A stretch of 64,000 nt of DNA, from contig JAPFFF010000006.1 of NCBI GenBank assembly GCA_039105265.1, forward strand, positions 1,302,001 through 1,366,000, given 5' to 3'. A model generated the notes under the pieces. The model did no database searches. It saw only the letters and a program-made list of their open reading frames with translations, and was not told the origin of the DNA. The translations under genes and the position numbers were made by a program. How positions within the stretch are numbered: position 1 is the stretch's first letter; the number at the start of each line of letters is the position of its first letter. The DNA is from Tritrichomonas musculus. Taxonomy: Eukaryota > Parabasalia > Tritrichomonadida > Tritrichomonadidae. Below are positions 56,310 to 64,000 of the stretch, one piece after another.

Positions 56310-58001
56310 TTAGTAATAGCCATCAGGGACTCCATTTGCATAGTACTTAACTGCTCCCCTTTGCCATGTGAAGTATGTGTCTGTACAAATCCACATTTCG
56401 GCCGGGGGTGGATGAGCACCAGGGTTTGACAAGTCAAAGTTGTAGTATGTGTCGTTAGCACCTCGATATAATGGTTGGCCTTTGAATTTGATTGTGACTG
56501 TGTTTCCACCTGTGTCAACGCCATCGAATACATATCCAGAGTTGGTTCGTTCGAGTTGGAAGTTAATGCAGAAGCTAGTGGCATCGCTTATGGTGTTCTT
56601 GTAACGGGTTCCATCTGGGGCATTCAATGACATTGTCCATGAGTCTTCAAGTTCGTGGGACGGTCTGAGAGAACCGTCTAATTCGTTTGAAATGAGTTGG
56701 TATTGATAGAAACGTGGTCCGATGGTGGAATCAAACTCAGTGTCTGGGTATTTGACGTTGTTGATGGTGAGTTGAACGTTCTGGTACATGATGTTGTCGA
56801 AGCATGTTATTTCATTAGTTCTTTTAGGGAACATGACTGTGATGTTGGTGGCATTCGAGAGAGCAATTGATTTGGAAACATCGAGACCTGCATCAGTGGC
56901 TAATCCTTGGAAGCCTTCACGAACGAGCTGTTGGGATGGAATGAGGAGAGGTGTATTGAGTTCACGGATGAGTCCATTGAGGCAATCAGGTTTGACACCA
57001 AATCCGGCAAGATCTGATTTCATGGTAACGATGGTACCTCCACGGCAGTTTAGGATGACTTCTTCGGTCTTGTAAGCAATTACTTTAGAGGAATCACCAA
57101 GGACTGGGAGTGTTTGGTAACCTTCATTTAGCAAATCATTCGAACCATCTTGAGGGGCATCAGATAATTTGTACTCAGTGACGATGGTTGATAGGGATCC
57201 AATTTGAGAGAATTTGTTGGAGATGGTCATGTTGGCTGATACGTCTTGTTCGATGATGGAACAGTTGAGGAGTTCTTCGATTTCTTTGACTACAGATGGT
57301 TGAACTTGATGCCATACGAGTGCTTCTGTTGATGATTTGATTTCTTCTTCGATTTCACCACAGATGGAGTTTGGATAGAGTTGCCATGCTTGGAATGCAA
57401 GTTGATCGGTAAAGTAAATGGATGCTTCAAATGTGATTCGATGAGCATTACCATCAGCTAATAAAGTAAGTGGAACGTAAACACCACACACTGATGGAGA
57501 CATTCTAGATGTGTTTTCCCATAATGAGTAACGATGTTTGGCTGGTTCTTTGGCATCGATTGGTTTGATTGAGTTGTATGCAAATGATTCTCTGATGAGT
57601 TCGTCTTGCTGGTATTCTTTGAGCATTACGTTGTCGATCCATAAACGAGCATCACTAAAGAGTTCTACTGCATGTTTGAAACCAATGAATATACGGTTAA
57701 GGTTAGCTGTATCACCTTCAAGATTAAGTGTTTTATTGAGTTGGACAACGAGATTGAGTTTGGCAGTAACGAAATTCTTTTCCATTTGTGAGATGGTATG
57801 TCCTTGATGAGTCCATTTGATTTTTGTTTTTGTACCGATTGGCATTGGTGCATCTTTGTCGTCAACGTCCTCAGTAAACCAACCAAATGTATGATCTCCG
57901 CCATTGTGAGCAATGAGGTTTCGAAGTTTTGATTGGAAGAATTTGACAACATCACCTTCATCATTACCGGTGTTCTTGAGTTGAGCATTCTGATATGTCA
58001 T
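56310..58001 (-). CDS. Major capsid protein, element D
   Basis: 563 codons from MTYQNAQLKNTGNDEGDVVK. An in-frame ATG ten codons upstream exists, but the T7 tract lies between the two, as before other starts. Distant likeness to the A-C capsid protein is seen at RIFIGFKHAVELFSDARLWI (compare KVWFGFKDARDAVEKYEI) and a following YNSIKP block. Length and beta-rich pattern fit a double-jelly-roll protein. A mariner is inserted 41 bases upstream of this start. The assignment is by motif spacing and length. Confidence 0.7.
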   Translation of the reverse strand: MTYQNAQLKNTGNDEGDVVKFFQSKLRNLIAHNGGDHTFGWFTEDVDDKDAPMPIGTKTKIKWTHQGHTISQMEKNFVTAKLNLVVQLNKTLNLEGDTANLNRIFIGFKHAVELFSDARLWIDNVMLKEYQQDELIRESFAYNSIKPIDAKEPAKHRYSLWENTSRMSPSVCGVYVPLTLLADGNAHRITFEASIYFTDQLAFQAWQLYPNSICGEIEEEIKSSTEALVWHQVQPSVVKEIEELLNCSIIEQDVSANMTISNKFSQIGSLSTIVTEYKLSDAPQDGSNDLLNEGYQTLPVLGDSSKVIAYKTEEVILNCRGGTIVTMKSDLAGFGVKPDCLNGLIRELNTPLLIPSQQLVREGFQGLATDAGLDVSKSIALSNATNITVMFPKRTNEITCFDNIMYQNVQLTINNVKYPDTEFDSTIGPRFYQYQLISNELDGSLRPSHELEDSWTMSLNAPDGTRYKNTISDATSFCINFQLERTNSGYVFDGVDTGGNTVTIKFKGQPLYRGANDTYYNFDLSNPGAHPPPAEMWICTDTYFTWQRGAVKYYANGVPDGYY

Positions 58002-58042
58002 TCTTTGAGTTGTGATTAAAAAAAGATTCATGTGAAGTTGTA

Positions 58043-58069
58043 TAGGGGGTGGAAAAAGTCTTTGCGTCT
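58043..58069 (+). repeat. mariner terminal inverted repeat, left
   Basis: 27 bp. It differs from the right end at one position (the T/C in the GTCTTTG versus GTCCTTG segment). Confidence 0.9.
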
Positions 58070-58238
58070 ACCTTTTTTATGCTATTATTAGTTACTAAAT
58101 AAAAAAACAAATATATAAATATGTTGATAATTAGATGAACTTTTAAATGTAATATTTGTGATAAAAAATTATTTATTGAAACACTTCAATCACTCATTTG
58201 AAAAAAAGACGTTAACACAAATACGTTAAGCATTTTTA

Positions 58239-59234
58239 ATGGATATAGAAATCAGATGTGTTATACATTTCCTCTGGTTGAAAGGAAACACAAATAAAGA
58301 AATATATGAATCTATAATAGAAGCATATGGTGAAAATTCTATTTCACTCAGAACTGTTCAAGATCGGACACAAAAGTGCAAACAAGGTGACTATTCAATT
58401 TTTGACTTACCGAGATCCGGAAGACCTCCAAAAGATGAACTCATTCAGAAAATTAAAGATATACTTCAAGAAGATCCTTATCTCAGTACAAAAAAAATAT
58501 CTAAAAAGGTTGGAGCTGATTCTAAAACCGTTAAGAAGATTTTAACCATAAATCTTTCAATGAGTAAGGTCAATTTTAAATGGGTTCCATATCAACCTAC
58601 TCCAGAAATAAAGGCAAAACGAGTTGAAATAGCTCAGAAATTATATAATTTCCTTTCCAACTCAAATGAACGCAAGTTGAACAAAGTTTTGACTCAGGAT
58701 GAATCATGGTTTTATCTCGTCAATCAAAGAAATTCCATGTGGCTTGAAAATGGAAGGCCTCGTCCGTTTAAAGTTAAGCAAACAATTGGAGCAAAAAAAT
58801 TAATGGTGTCTTTTATTTGGGGTAGAACAGGTTTCAAAGGAATTACAATGTTACCTATTGGACAAAAATTTAATAAAGCTTTCTTTTCTGAAAATGTACT
58901 AGGAGATTTGGCCAAATCAATAAACACAAAAGGATATTTTTTACATTTAGATAACGCCAGACCACACTTAACACATGAAAAATACGATGAATTGGGCATC
59001 ATTAGATTAGATCATCCGGCTTACTCGCCGGATCTGGCTCCATCAGATTTTTTTCTGTTTGGATATTTAAAAAAACTGTTAGAAGGTCAAATATTTGACA
59101 ATGAAAACGAACTTTTTGAAAAGATCAAAGAATTGTCATATGAAATTCCAACAGATGTTCTCAAATCTGTGTATGATGAATGGATCAAAAGGCTTTTAAT
59201 TGTAATTGAAAGAGAAGGTGATTATATATATTAA
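58239..59234 (+). CDS. mariner transposase, 331 codons
   Basis: Cuts and pastes the surrounding element at TA sites. Residues 1-110 hold two helix-turn-helix regions (SISLRTVQDRTQKCKQG; DLPRSGRPP as the linker; KKISKKVGADSKTVKKIL). The mariner-type WVPYQPTP precedes the catalytic core: Asp 154 in LTQDESWF, Asp 238 in FLHLDNARPH and Asp 270 in AYSPDLAPSDFFLFG. By my count 31 residues separate the last two, against 34 in classical mariners. The frame is complete, and the length is near the usual 340. Confidence 0.93.
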   Translation: MDIEIRCVIHFLWLKGNTNKEIYESIIEAYGENSISLRTVQDRTQKCKQGDYSIFDLPRSGRPPKDELIQKIKDILQEDPYLSTKKISKKVGADSKTVKKILTINLSMSKVNFKWVPYQPTPEIKAKRVEIAQKLYNFLSNSNERKLNKVLTQDESWFYLVNQRNSMWLENGRPRPFKVKQTIGAKKLMVSFIWGRTGFKGITMLPIGQKFNKAFFSENVLGDLAKSINTKGYFLHLDNARPHLTHEKYDELGIIRLDHPAYSPDLAPSDFFLFGYLKKLLEGQIFDNENELFEKIKELSYEIPTDVLKSVYDEWIKRLLIVIEREGDYIY

Positions 59235-59282
59235 ACAATATTTAATTTAATGATATCTTATTTTTTATATATAAAAAAAAGC

Positions 59283-59309
59283 AGACGCAAGGACTTTTTC
59301 CACCCCCTA
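59283..59309 (-). repeat. mariner terminal inverted repeat, right
   Basis: 27 bp, complement of the left end with one difference. Confidence 0.9.
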
Positions 59310-59327
59310 TATTTTTAGAATTTTAAT

Positions 59328-59690
59328 ATGAATCCAAAGAAAATGGCATTTGGGACATGGTTTAAGAACTTGCTGGTGAAAGGGAAGAATTTCATAAAGA
59401 AAGCATCTCCATACATTCGTAAGGGAATTGAAATAGCACGAAAAGTTGGGCCTATGTTTGGTGATACAGTTGGTGGAATCGTTAATAGTATTGCTAATGG
59501 AGCCGATTACTTGCTCAATAAAGTTGCACCAAATCCACCTAAAACAAATCCAATCAAATTAAAGCCTTTACCAATAGATTTCACAAATTTCGATTCAATG
59601 ATTAATGATGATTCAAACAATAAGGTGGAAATGATTCAAAGACCAATTCTTGGTGGGAATAAAGGTAGGCTAACTCCAATCTTGAAGTGA
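59328..59690 (+). CDS. Small helical hydrophobic protein, element D
   Basis: 120 codons. The front is amphipathic and basic (FKNLLVKGKNFIKKASPYIR), followed by GPMFGDTVGGIVNSIANGAD and a Pro/Lys-rich end. In build it parallels the Gly-rich small proteins of A-C and adenovirus-like membrane-active core proteins. The mariner separates it from the divergent capsid gene, with which it may have shared a promoter region. Role by analogy only. Confidence 0.6.
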   Translation: MNPKKMAFGTWFKNLLVKGKNFIKKASPYIRKGIEIARKVGPMFGDTVGGIVNSIANGADYLLNKVAPNPPKTNPIKLKPLPIDFTNFDSMINDDSNNKVEMIQRPILGGNKGRLTPILK

Positions 59691-59744
59691 CTTAAATGAG
59701 TTCATTGATGATTAAATGTGATTGTTTATTTTAATGTACATTAA

Positions 59745-60116
59745 ATGGAAGTAAAAGTGATTGGACCTATTAAAGAATACTTGAAAACATTTAATACTCC
59801 AGATGAATTCAATTTGTGGTATGCTAAAAATAAAGACGAGATTGATAAGATTACGACTCATAAACTTAATAAGATGTATTACATTGAGGGATATCGTATA
59901 ACGAAAATCAAAGGGGTGTTGTGTTTGAAGAAAGCTGTCAAGAAACAGGTAGATGAAACGGTAAATGATCAAGACGAAACGATACATCATGAAGAAATCA
60001 AAGATATCAATAACGAAATTGCTGAACATTCACAAAGTATTGAGAGTATTAAGGCTGATATAGTTGCTATTAAGAATGCTATTAACGAGATTGTTAAGGC
60101 AATCAATAATGGTTAA
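59745..60116 (+). CDS. Hypothetical 123-residue protein with coiled coil, element D
   Basis: The first 65 residues form a compact domain (FNTPDEFNLWYAKNKDEIDK, then HKLNKMYYIEGYRITKIKGV), possibly DNA-binding. The rest is a heptad coiled coil (SIESIKADIVAIKNAINEIV). No family recognised. TTTTAAT lies 10-20 bases before the ATG. Confidence 0.6.
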   Translation: MEVKVIGPIKEYLKTFNTPDEFNLWYAKNKDEIDKITTHKLNKMYYIEGYRITKIKGVLCLKKAVKKQVDETVNDQDETIHHEEIKDINNEIAEHSQSIESIKADIVAIKNAINEIVKAINNG

Positions 60117-60457
60117 ATTGAAGGATGTGCAATTTTGCACACCCTATATGGAACGATGAATTTGATGTATTTTTGAAGGTTTTGACGACCGCCCTATTTT
60201 GGGCACTCGCATTTTCATTAGGATTTTGGGTCCGGACAATTTCGTCCACACCTATTTTTGGATCCATTTTCATTAGGTTTTGAGGTCCGCGTGAAATCGC
60301 GCACTCGCATTTTCATTGATGATTTCGATGATGGTTAAATCCGACCACCTTCTCGAGGCCTTCTAAAATGAACCAAATTTGAAGGTATTCTATGCCCGAA
60401 CGGATTCGTACATGCAGGAAATTAACCTCTAAATCGAACCATTTTAATTGGTTGTAA
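60117..60457. other. Intergenic stretch with hairpin and short repeats, element D
   Basis: 341 bases without a gene. A perfect 7-bp stem with a 2-base loop (TGTGCAATTTTGCACA, 60126-60141) lies ten bases after the preceding stop and may end transcription. The block CACTCGCATTTTCATT and shorter ATTTTCATT relatives recur three times between about 60204 and 60320, followed by GG/TTTTG-GGTCCG segments. TTTTAAT precedes the next ATG. Confidence 0.55.
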
Positions 60458-61273
60458 ATGTTTAAACAAAGGTTTGACTCGGATTCATCAGACTCTTTTG
60501 ATTACGTTCATGATATGGTTAGAGATCGTCTGAATAAGAACAAGAAACAGATCACGAATGCATTGATCAGAAAGATCCACAAAGACATCAATATTTACTA
60601 TAATTCTGTGAATATATTCGTTGGCAAACAAGGTTCAGGAAAGACGTTATCAGCAATTGAAGAAATCATTAAAATAGCGTCAATTCCAAATGCAGCACAT
60701 CTTCTCATATATGTATCCAAAACTGGTGAGCAGAAAGATGTTACATTTGAATCATTAAGGGAACTCATTGAAATACCAATAGCATATGTTTCTCAAGAGA
60801 ATGCTGAAGAATATGTTAATGCTTTGTTGAATTATAAGCAACTGTATTACACAATACGTAAGGAACACCTTGAAGACAAAATCATTGATGAGCAACGAAT
60901 CGAGATATTCAGAGCATTGAAAGTTAATGATTTTCGTGAACCAATGTTGCATACATTGATACTATTTGATGATATTGCTAATAACAAATTACTTGCAAAT
61001 GAGAAATCATATTTCAATAATCTGATGACTACATGTCGACATAATCATATATCATTCTTCTTGAATGTCCAGTTCTGGAAATCGTTATCAACAACCATTA
61101 AATCAAATGTCTCTACGGTATTCGTATTTGGGACATATTCAAAAGAGCAGTTGAGATATATTACTCATCAGATTACCATGAGCATATCGTTTGATGAATT
61201 GTATGAACAATACAAAAATATGAATAAACATCAAAAGATTGTAATCGATTGCAATAATGGAAATGTAAGCTAA
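60458..61273 (+). CDS. Packaging ATPase, element D
   Basis: 271 codons. P-loop VGKQGSGKT at about residues 56-64, Walker B LHTLILFDDIA near 170, and TCRHNHISFFLNVQFWKSL as the sensor block. The same class as the ATPases of A-C, but only the motifs align. It converges with the next gene, with a gap of 11 bases. Confidence 0.87.
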   Translation: MFKQRFDSDSSDSFDYVHDMVRDRLNKNKKQITNALIRKIHKDINIYYNSVNIFVGKQGSGKTLSAIEEIIKIASIPNAAHLLIYVSKTGEQKDVTFESLRELIEIPIAYVSQENAEEYVNALLNYKQLYYTIRKEHLEDKIIDEQRIEIFRALKVNDFREPMLHTLILFDDIANNKLLANEKSYFNNLMTTCRHNHISFFLNVQFWKSLSTTIKSNVSTVFVFGTYSKEQLRYITHQITMSISFDELYEQYKNMNKHQKIVIDCNNGNVS

Positions 61274-61284
61274 TAAGAATATAT

Positions 61285-62457
61285 TTACTCAAATCCATAC
61301 CTTATTCTGGCTTTTTCTTTGGCTGCTGCAAAGTCTTCATCATATTTTTGTCTATATCCCTTAACATGTTCATTAAGATATGTGATGATTTGACCTTTAA
61401 TGGTATTAATATATTCTTCTTTGGAAGTGGTTAATACATCATGCATATAGGTTCTAACAGCTTGTTTAACAGCTGGTTTTGCAAAGAGCCATTTCTCAAA
61501 TGCTTTATATTCTGGAGTTTCTGCAACACTATCAGATTCGAAATCAATGTCGTAAGTTGGTTCATATTGTCGTTTCAATACAACGAATTCATTCTGTCTT
61601 TCTTTAAGATCTTGCATCTGAGACAAACATGGATCTTTAACTAATGCTGCATACATTGCTGCTGCAAGTGATGCTTCAAATGCTTTAGTTTGACTTACTT
61701 CTACAGCAACTTTACGAGCAAATTTGGCACCATCTTCAGTACCTCCACCGAGTTCAAGAAATGCTTGTTTGCATGCTGGGGCAACAATGTAACGTGCAAA
61801 TGCTTGATATGGTGATAATGATTTTGATGGTGCATGAATATTCATTCTCTTACTCCATGCTTTATGTATTTTTGGATCATGATGAGCCCATCTAGTAACC
61901 TCTGAATAGTCATCATTATATACATGTCCATAGTAATCATTATAGATCCAATCTTTAAAGCTTTGTTCTTTACGTTTGTCTTTCGTATCGTGACCAGTGT
62001 AATACAAATTCTTGAAGACTGCATCAGAATTCTTAGTTGTATATCCATTAACAGCAACAATTTTACCATCACGTCTAACAACAAATTCTGATATTTTGTC
62101 TCCATCGAGATCTTCTGCTCCACCTCTATATTTATGGTTTCCACCTTTTGGATTTGCATTCCAAATCTCAAATGCACCTGGCATGAATTTAGTGGATCTA
62201 ACAATATCACGTGCCATCTTACTGCTAACTAGGTTCTTAAGTGTATAATTATTAACTTCTTCAGGAGTATAATTGAATCCAATGGGTATCTTAGCTTTAT
62301 GTGTTGGCCTACTTTTAATTTTTACACCGGCTTCGAATGCATTGAATGGATCATGATTGAATTGCCAACGCCATGGACGTTCACCTTCTTCTTCTGGTGG
62401 TGGGGGTAATTCTGGTGGATGTTCACCTCCTTCAATTGCTGGTTGATCATCTGACAT
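61285..62457 (-). CDS. Conserved structural-type protein with DLDGDKISEFVVR motif, element D
   Basis: 390 codons. The Pro/Glu-rich front (HPPELPPPPEEEGE) precedes a basic segment. The calcium-loop-like EDLDGDKISEFVVRRDGKIV then VNGYT stretch (about residues 115-140) resembles one I associate with minor structural proteins of Polinton-like and giant viruses. The second half is helical (FARYIVAPACKQAFLELGGG). It could be a minor virion protein; this is recognition by memory of the motif and is uncertain. Confidence 0.55.
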   Translation of the reverse strand: MSDDQPAIEGGEHPPELPPPPEEEGERPWRWQFNHDPFNAFEAGVKIKSRPTHKAKIPIGFNYTPEEVNNYTLKNLVSSKMARDIVRSTKFMPGAFEIWNANPKGGNHKYRGGAEDLDGDKISEFVVRRDGKIVAVNGYTTKNSDAVFKNLYYTGHDTKDKRKEQSFKDWIYNDYYGHVYNDDYSEVTRWAHHDPKIHKAWSKRMNIHAPSKSLSPYQAFARYIVAPACKQAFLELGGGTEDGAKFARKVAVEVSQTKAFEASLAAAMYAALVKDPCLSQMQDLKERQNEFVVLKRQYEPTYDIDFESDSVAETPEYKAFEKWLFAKPAVKQAVRTYMHDVLTTSKEEYINTIKGQIITYLNEHVKGYRQKYDEDFAAAKEKARIRYGFE

Positions 62458-62578
62458 CTTTGTGTCGACATTAAAAATAATGATAACCGATTCTTAAATC
62501 AAAATATTTCATTTATGAAACCCTTGCATCTATTTGAACAAATTTCTTTCATAACATCAATGCTGGATAAACATGTAC

Positions 62579-62839
62579 TCATACAATGTTGCATGGAATG
62601 TCACATGGAATCAAATCACTGCATTTCCATTCTGAACAAATTTCAATTTTACCAGGTTTCTTGACCAAGGGGTCTATTCCAAATCTAACCAAAAGTATAT
62701 CTTTATAATTTCGGCATTTTGAGAATGATGGATAATAGCCTTTCCCTAATTTGATGACATCAGGTCTATGGCCATCAATATAATATATTGTTACTTTCGA
62801 ATCTTCGTGATCATATGAGGCAACACCATAAAATATCAT
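62579..62839 (-). CDS. Hypothetical 86-residue protein, element D
   Basis: Beta-type front (VTIYYIDGHRPDVIKLGKGY) and a Cys-bearing end (WKCSDLIPCDIPCNIV). No family recognised. It lies on the same strand as its neighbours, 27 bases after the upstream gene. Confidence 0.45.
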   Translation of the reverse strand: MIFYGVASYDHEDSKVTIYYIDGHRPDVIKLGKGYYPSFSKCRNYKDILLVRFGIDPLVKKPGKIEICSEWKCSDLIPCDIPCNIV

Positions 62840-62866
62840 TGATCTCTTGTAACAATGGGCATTTAA

Positions 62867-63553
62867 TTATGGCTCTGTAAACAATCCTGTATGACCACTA
62901 GTGAGCATCAAATGAGGATTATCTAGCTCAATACCTTGATTCAAACACATTTGCTTAAAGTAATTGTGAACACTTTCAAGATAAGCTGAGTTATCTAAAC
63001 TTGCAATCGTAGTTGATCTTTTCTTATATTTTTCCATTTCATTTTTATGCATTGCATTCTGGTGATTTGTATATGCTTGAAGATTTTGAGGATAGTTGTT
63101 GTTAGCAGTTTGGGCCAATTGGAATTGACGATTATTTTGATTATCTTTCAGAATATCTTCATCATGTTTAGCATTGGCTTGAATATGTGCTAATGCAACT
63201 ACTTTATTGTTATCACTATTATGTTCAATAACTTGTAATGCATTCTGATTTGGCTCTGTTAATGTAGCTTGTAATTGATTTCCATTCTGACTCATTGTTT
63301 TGGTATTAACCATATTTTTATTGAAATCCATTGAAGGATCATAAAATTCATCTAAATTGAAATAATTATTGTTATTGTTATTGTTTGATGGTTGGGAGTT
63401 GTTGTTAGATGGGAATTTGAACCCATTATTGTTTGATGATTGGAAGCTGTATGGATTATTGTTTGTTCCAGATGAATTATTGTTTGTTCCAGATGGATTT
63501 CGTCTGTTTGAACCTGTACCTGGTGGATGTCTTCCTCCAAATAAACCACTCAT
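62867..63553 (-). CDS. Asn-rich protein, 228 codons, element D
   Basis: Residues 1-65 are Gly/Asn/Ser-rich, with a run of seven Asn. The middle is Gln/Asn-rich and helical. A folded end contains LESVHNYFKQMCLNQGIELD and SGHTGLFTEP. It may be a virion linker or assembly protein. The start at MSGLFGGRHPP has TTTTATG upstream. It is divergent from the fibre-like gene, 60 bases apart. Confidence 0.55.
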   Translation of the reverse strand: MSGLFGGRHPPGTGSNRRNPSGTNNNSSGTNNNPYSFQSSNNNGFKFPSNNNSQPSNNNNNNNYFNLDEFYDPSMDFNKNMVNTKTMSQNGNQLQATLTEPNQNALQVIEHNSDNNKVVALAHIQANAKHDEDILKDNQNNRQFQLAQTANNNYPQNLQAYTNHQNAMHKNEMEKYKKRSTTIASLDNSAYLESVHNYFKQMCLNQGIELDNPHLMLTSGHTGLFTEP

Positions 63554-63613
63554 TTTGGATTAACATAAAATTAATTGAGATGTATAGTGCAAAATAGTTT
63601 AACATTAAGATAA

Positions 63614-64000
63614 ATGACTGCAATATTAACCAAACAAAATGCATTAGATGGAGCCTTGATAGGAGGTTCTGGCAAAGGTGGTGATGGAATATTTGATTCA
63701 ATTCATGTTAAAGGTGATGCAACAATCGATGGTAGTTGTAAAATATTCATTGGTGAAGAATATGGTGAACCTCAAAGTGTCAAAGCCTGTTTCGAAACAT
63801 TTGGGAAAGCATTGACAGATATAACTAACGACATTCAATCACATCGAACTGTTATCGATACACATGGGACCAAACTTGCTGATCATGAAGATAGAATATC
63901 AACTTTAGAGAATGTTCCTCCATCTGCTATTGAAAGTGTAATGACTTATGAAGAAGGTTGTGATGAATTCATTATCGATGCAAATAATATCCATAAATTA
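63614..64000 (+). CDS. Fibre-like protein, element D, cut by window edge
   Basis: From the ATG at 63614 the frame is open to the last base (129 codons): MTAILTKQNALDGALIGGSG, then IHVKGDATIDGSCKIFIG, a helical coiled-coil stretch (THGTKLADHEDRISTLENVP) and a continuing domain. The VKGDATIDG segment is like VIKGDLEVNG in B's second giant fibre gene, a short strand repeat common in trimeric fibres. Too short for the frame survey but well supported. The end is outside the window. Confidence 0.65.
   Translation, partial: MTAILTKQNALDGALIGGSGKGGDGIFDSIHVKGDATIDGSCKIFIGEEYGEPQSVKACFETFGKALTDITNDIQSHRTVIDTHGTKLADHEDRISTLENVPPSAIESVMTYEEGCDEFIIDANNIHKL

Larger units (their letters stand above)
58043..59309 (+). 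mobile_element. mariner-family DNA transposon, 1267 bp
   Basis: Inverted repeats of 27 bp (58043-58069 and 59283-59309, one difference) begin TAGGGGGTGGAAAAAGTC. They are flanked by a TA duplication (58041-58042 and 59310-59311), the mariner/Tc1 target. A single open transposase lies inside. Intact ends and open frame suggest a recent copy. It resembles the mariner elements known from Trichomonas in build and size. Confidence 0.93.
53466..64000. mobile_element. Element D, distant Polinton-like element, cut at left, continuing past window
   Basis: Its genes differ from A-C in every recognisable family: a polymerase with an HNH-type insert, a larger capsid protein only distantly alike, an ATPase with a different front, a helical hydrophobic protein, an Asn-rich protein and the start of a fibre-like gene. 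Strands are mixed. No integrase or terminal repeat is in view. It is somewhat less AT-rich, and its gene leaders favour TTTTAAT over long T runs. It is broken: cut at the left junction, with about one further break in the polymerase, and interrupted between genes by a mariner. The structural genes look open. Confidence 0.75.

Noticed and set aside
1-64000. tRNA, rRNA or ordinary host genes
   Set aside because: No cloverleaf with standard boxes, no rRNA-like block and no housekeeping protein was recognised in any frame. I cannot exclude small RNAs by eye.

Overview
This window is almost entirely stacked mobile DNA. Every gene I recognise belongs to a Polinton/Maverick-type virus-like element or to a DNA transposon nested in one. 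I recognise no cellular host gene, rRNA, tRNA or CRISPR array. The AT-rich sequence, the standard genetic code without evident introns, very short spaces before start codons, dense Polintons with paired giant fibre-like genes, and hAT and mariner guests together suggest a parabasalid such as a trichomonad. That identification is inference.

Layout. (1) Polinton A fills 1-42690, beginning outside the window. Two elements interrupt it: a hAT-like transposon at 3075-8422, inside its packaging ATPase gene, and a whole second Polinton, B, at 11147-35031, inside its major capsid gene. (2) Polinton B is 23885 bp with 290-bp terminal inverted repeats (3 differences by eye) and a 5-bp target duplication; all its genes read open, so it looks whole and young. 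(3) Polinton C, about 42691-53460, is a more diverged relative cut at both ends. Its polymerase start abuts the polymerase of A. (4) Element D, about 53466 to beyond 64000, is a distant Polinton-like family with its own polymerase, capsid and ATPase types. A mariner copy (58043-59309) sits just before its capsid gene.

How the genes fit together. A, B and C share one module: minor-capsid-like protein, rve integrase, FtsK/HerA-type packaging ATPase, a small glycine-rich hydrophobic protein, a basic protein beginning MSKHLTGSKR, the major capsid protein, three or four conserved small proteins and a bZIP-like basic protein. Integrase and a protein-primed family B polymerase would copy and insert the element; the rest would build and fill a capsid. 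B also carries two giant paralogous fibre-like genes and a 377-codon gene at its left end.

The clearest regulatory signal is a run of 7-9 T followed by exactly nine bases and ATG, found at nine gene starts across A, B and C and mostly before structural genes. A second is that A, B and C each carry their own short repeat array in a gap between converging genes.
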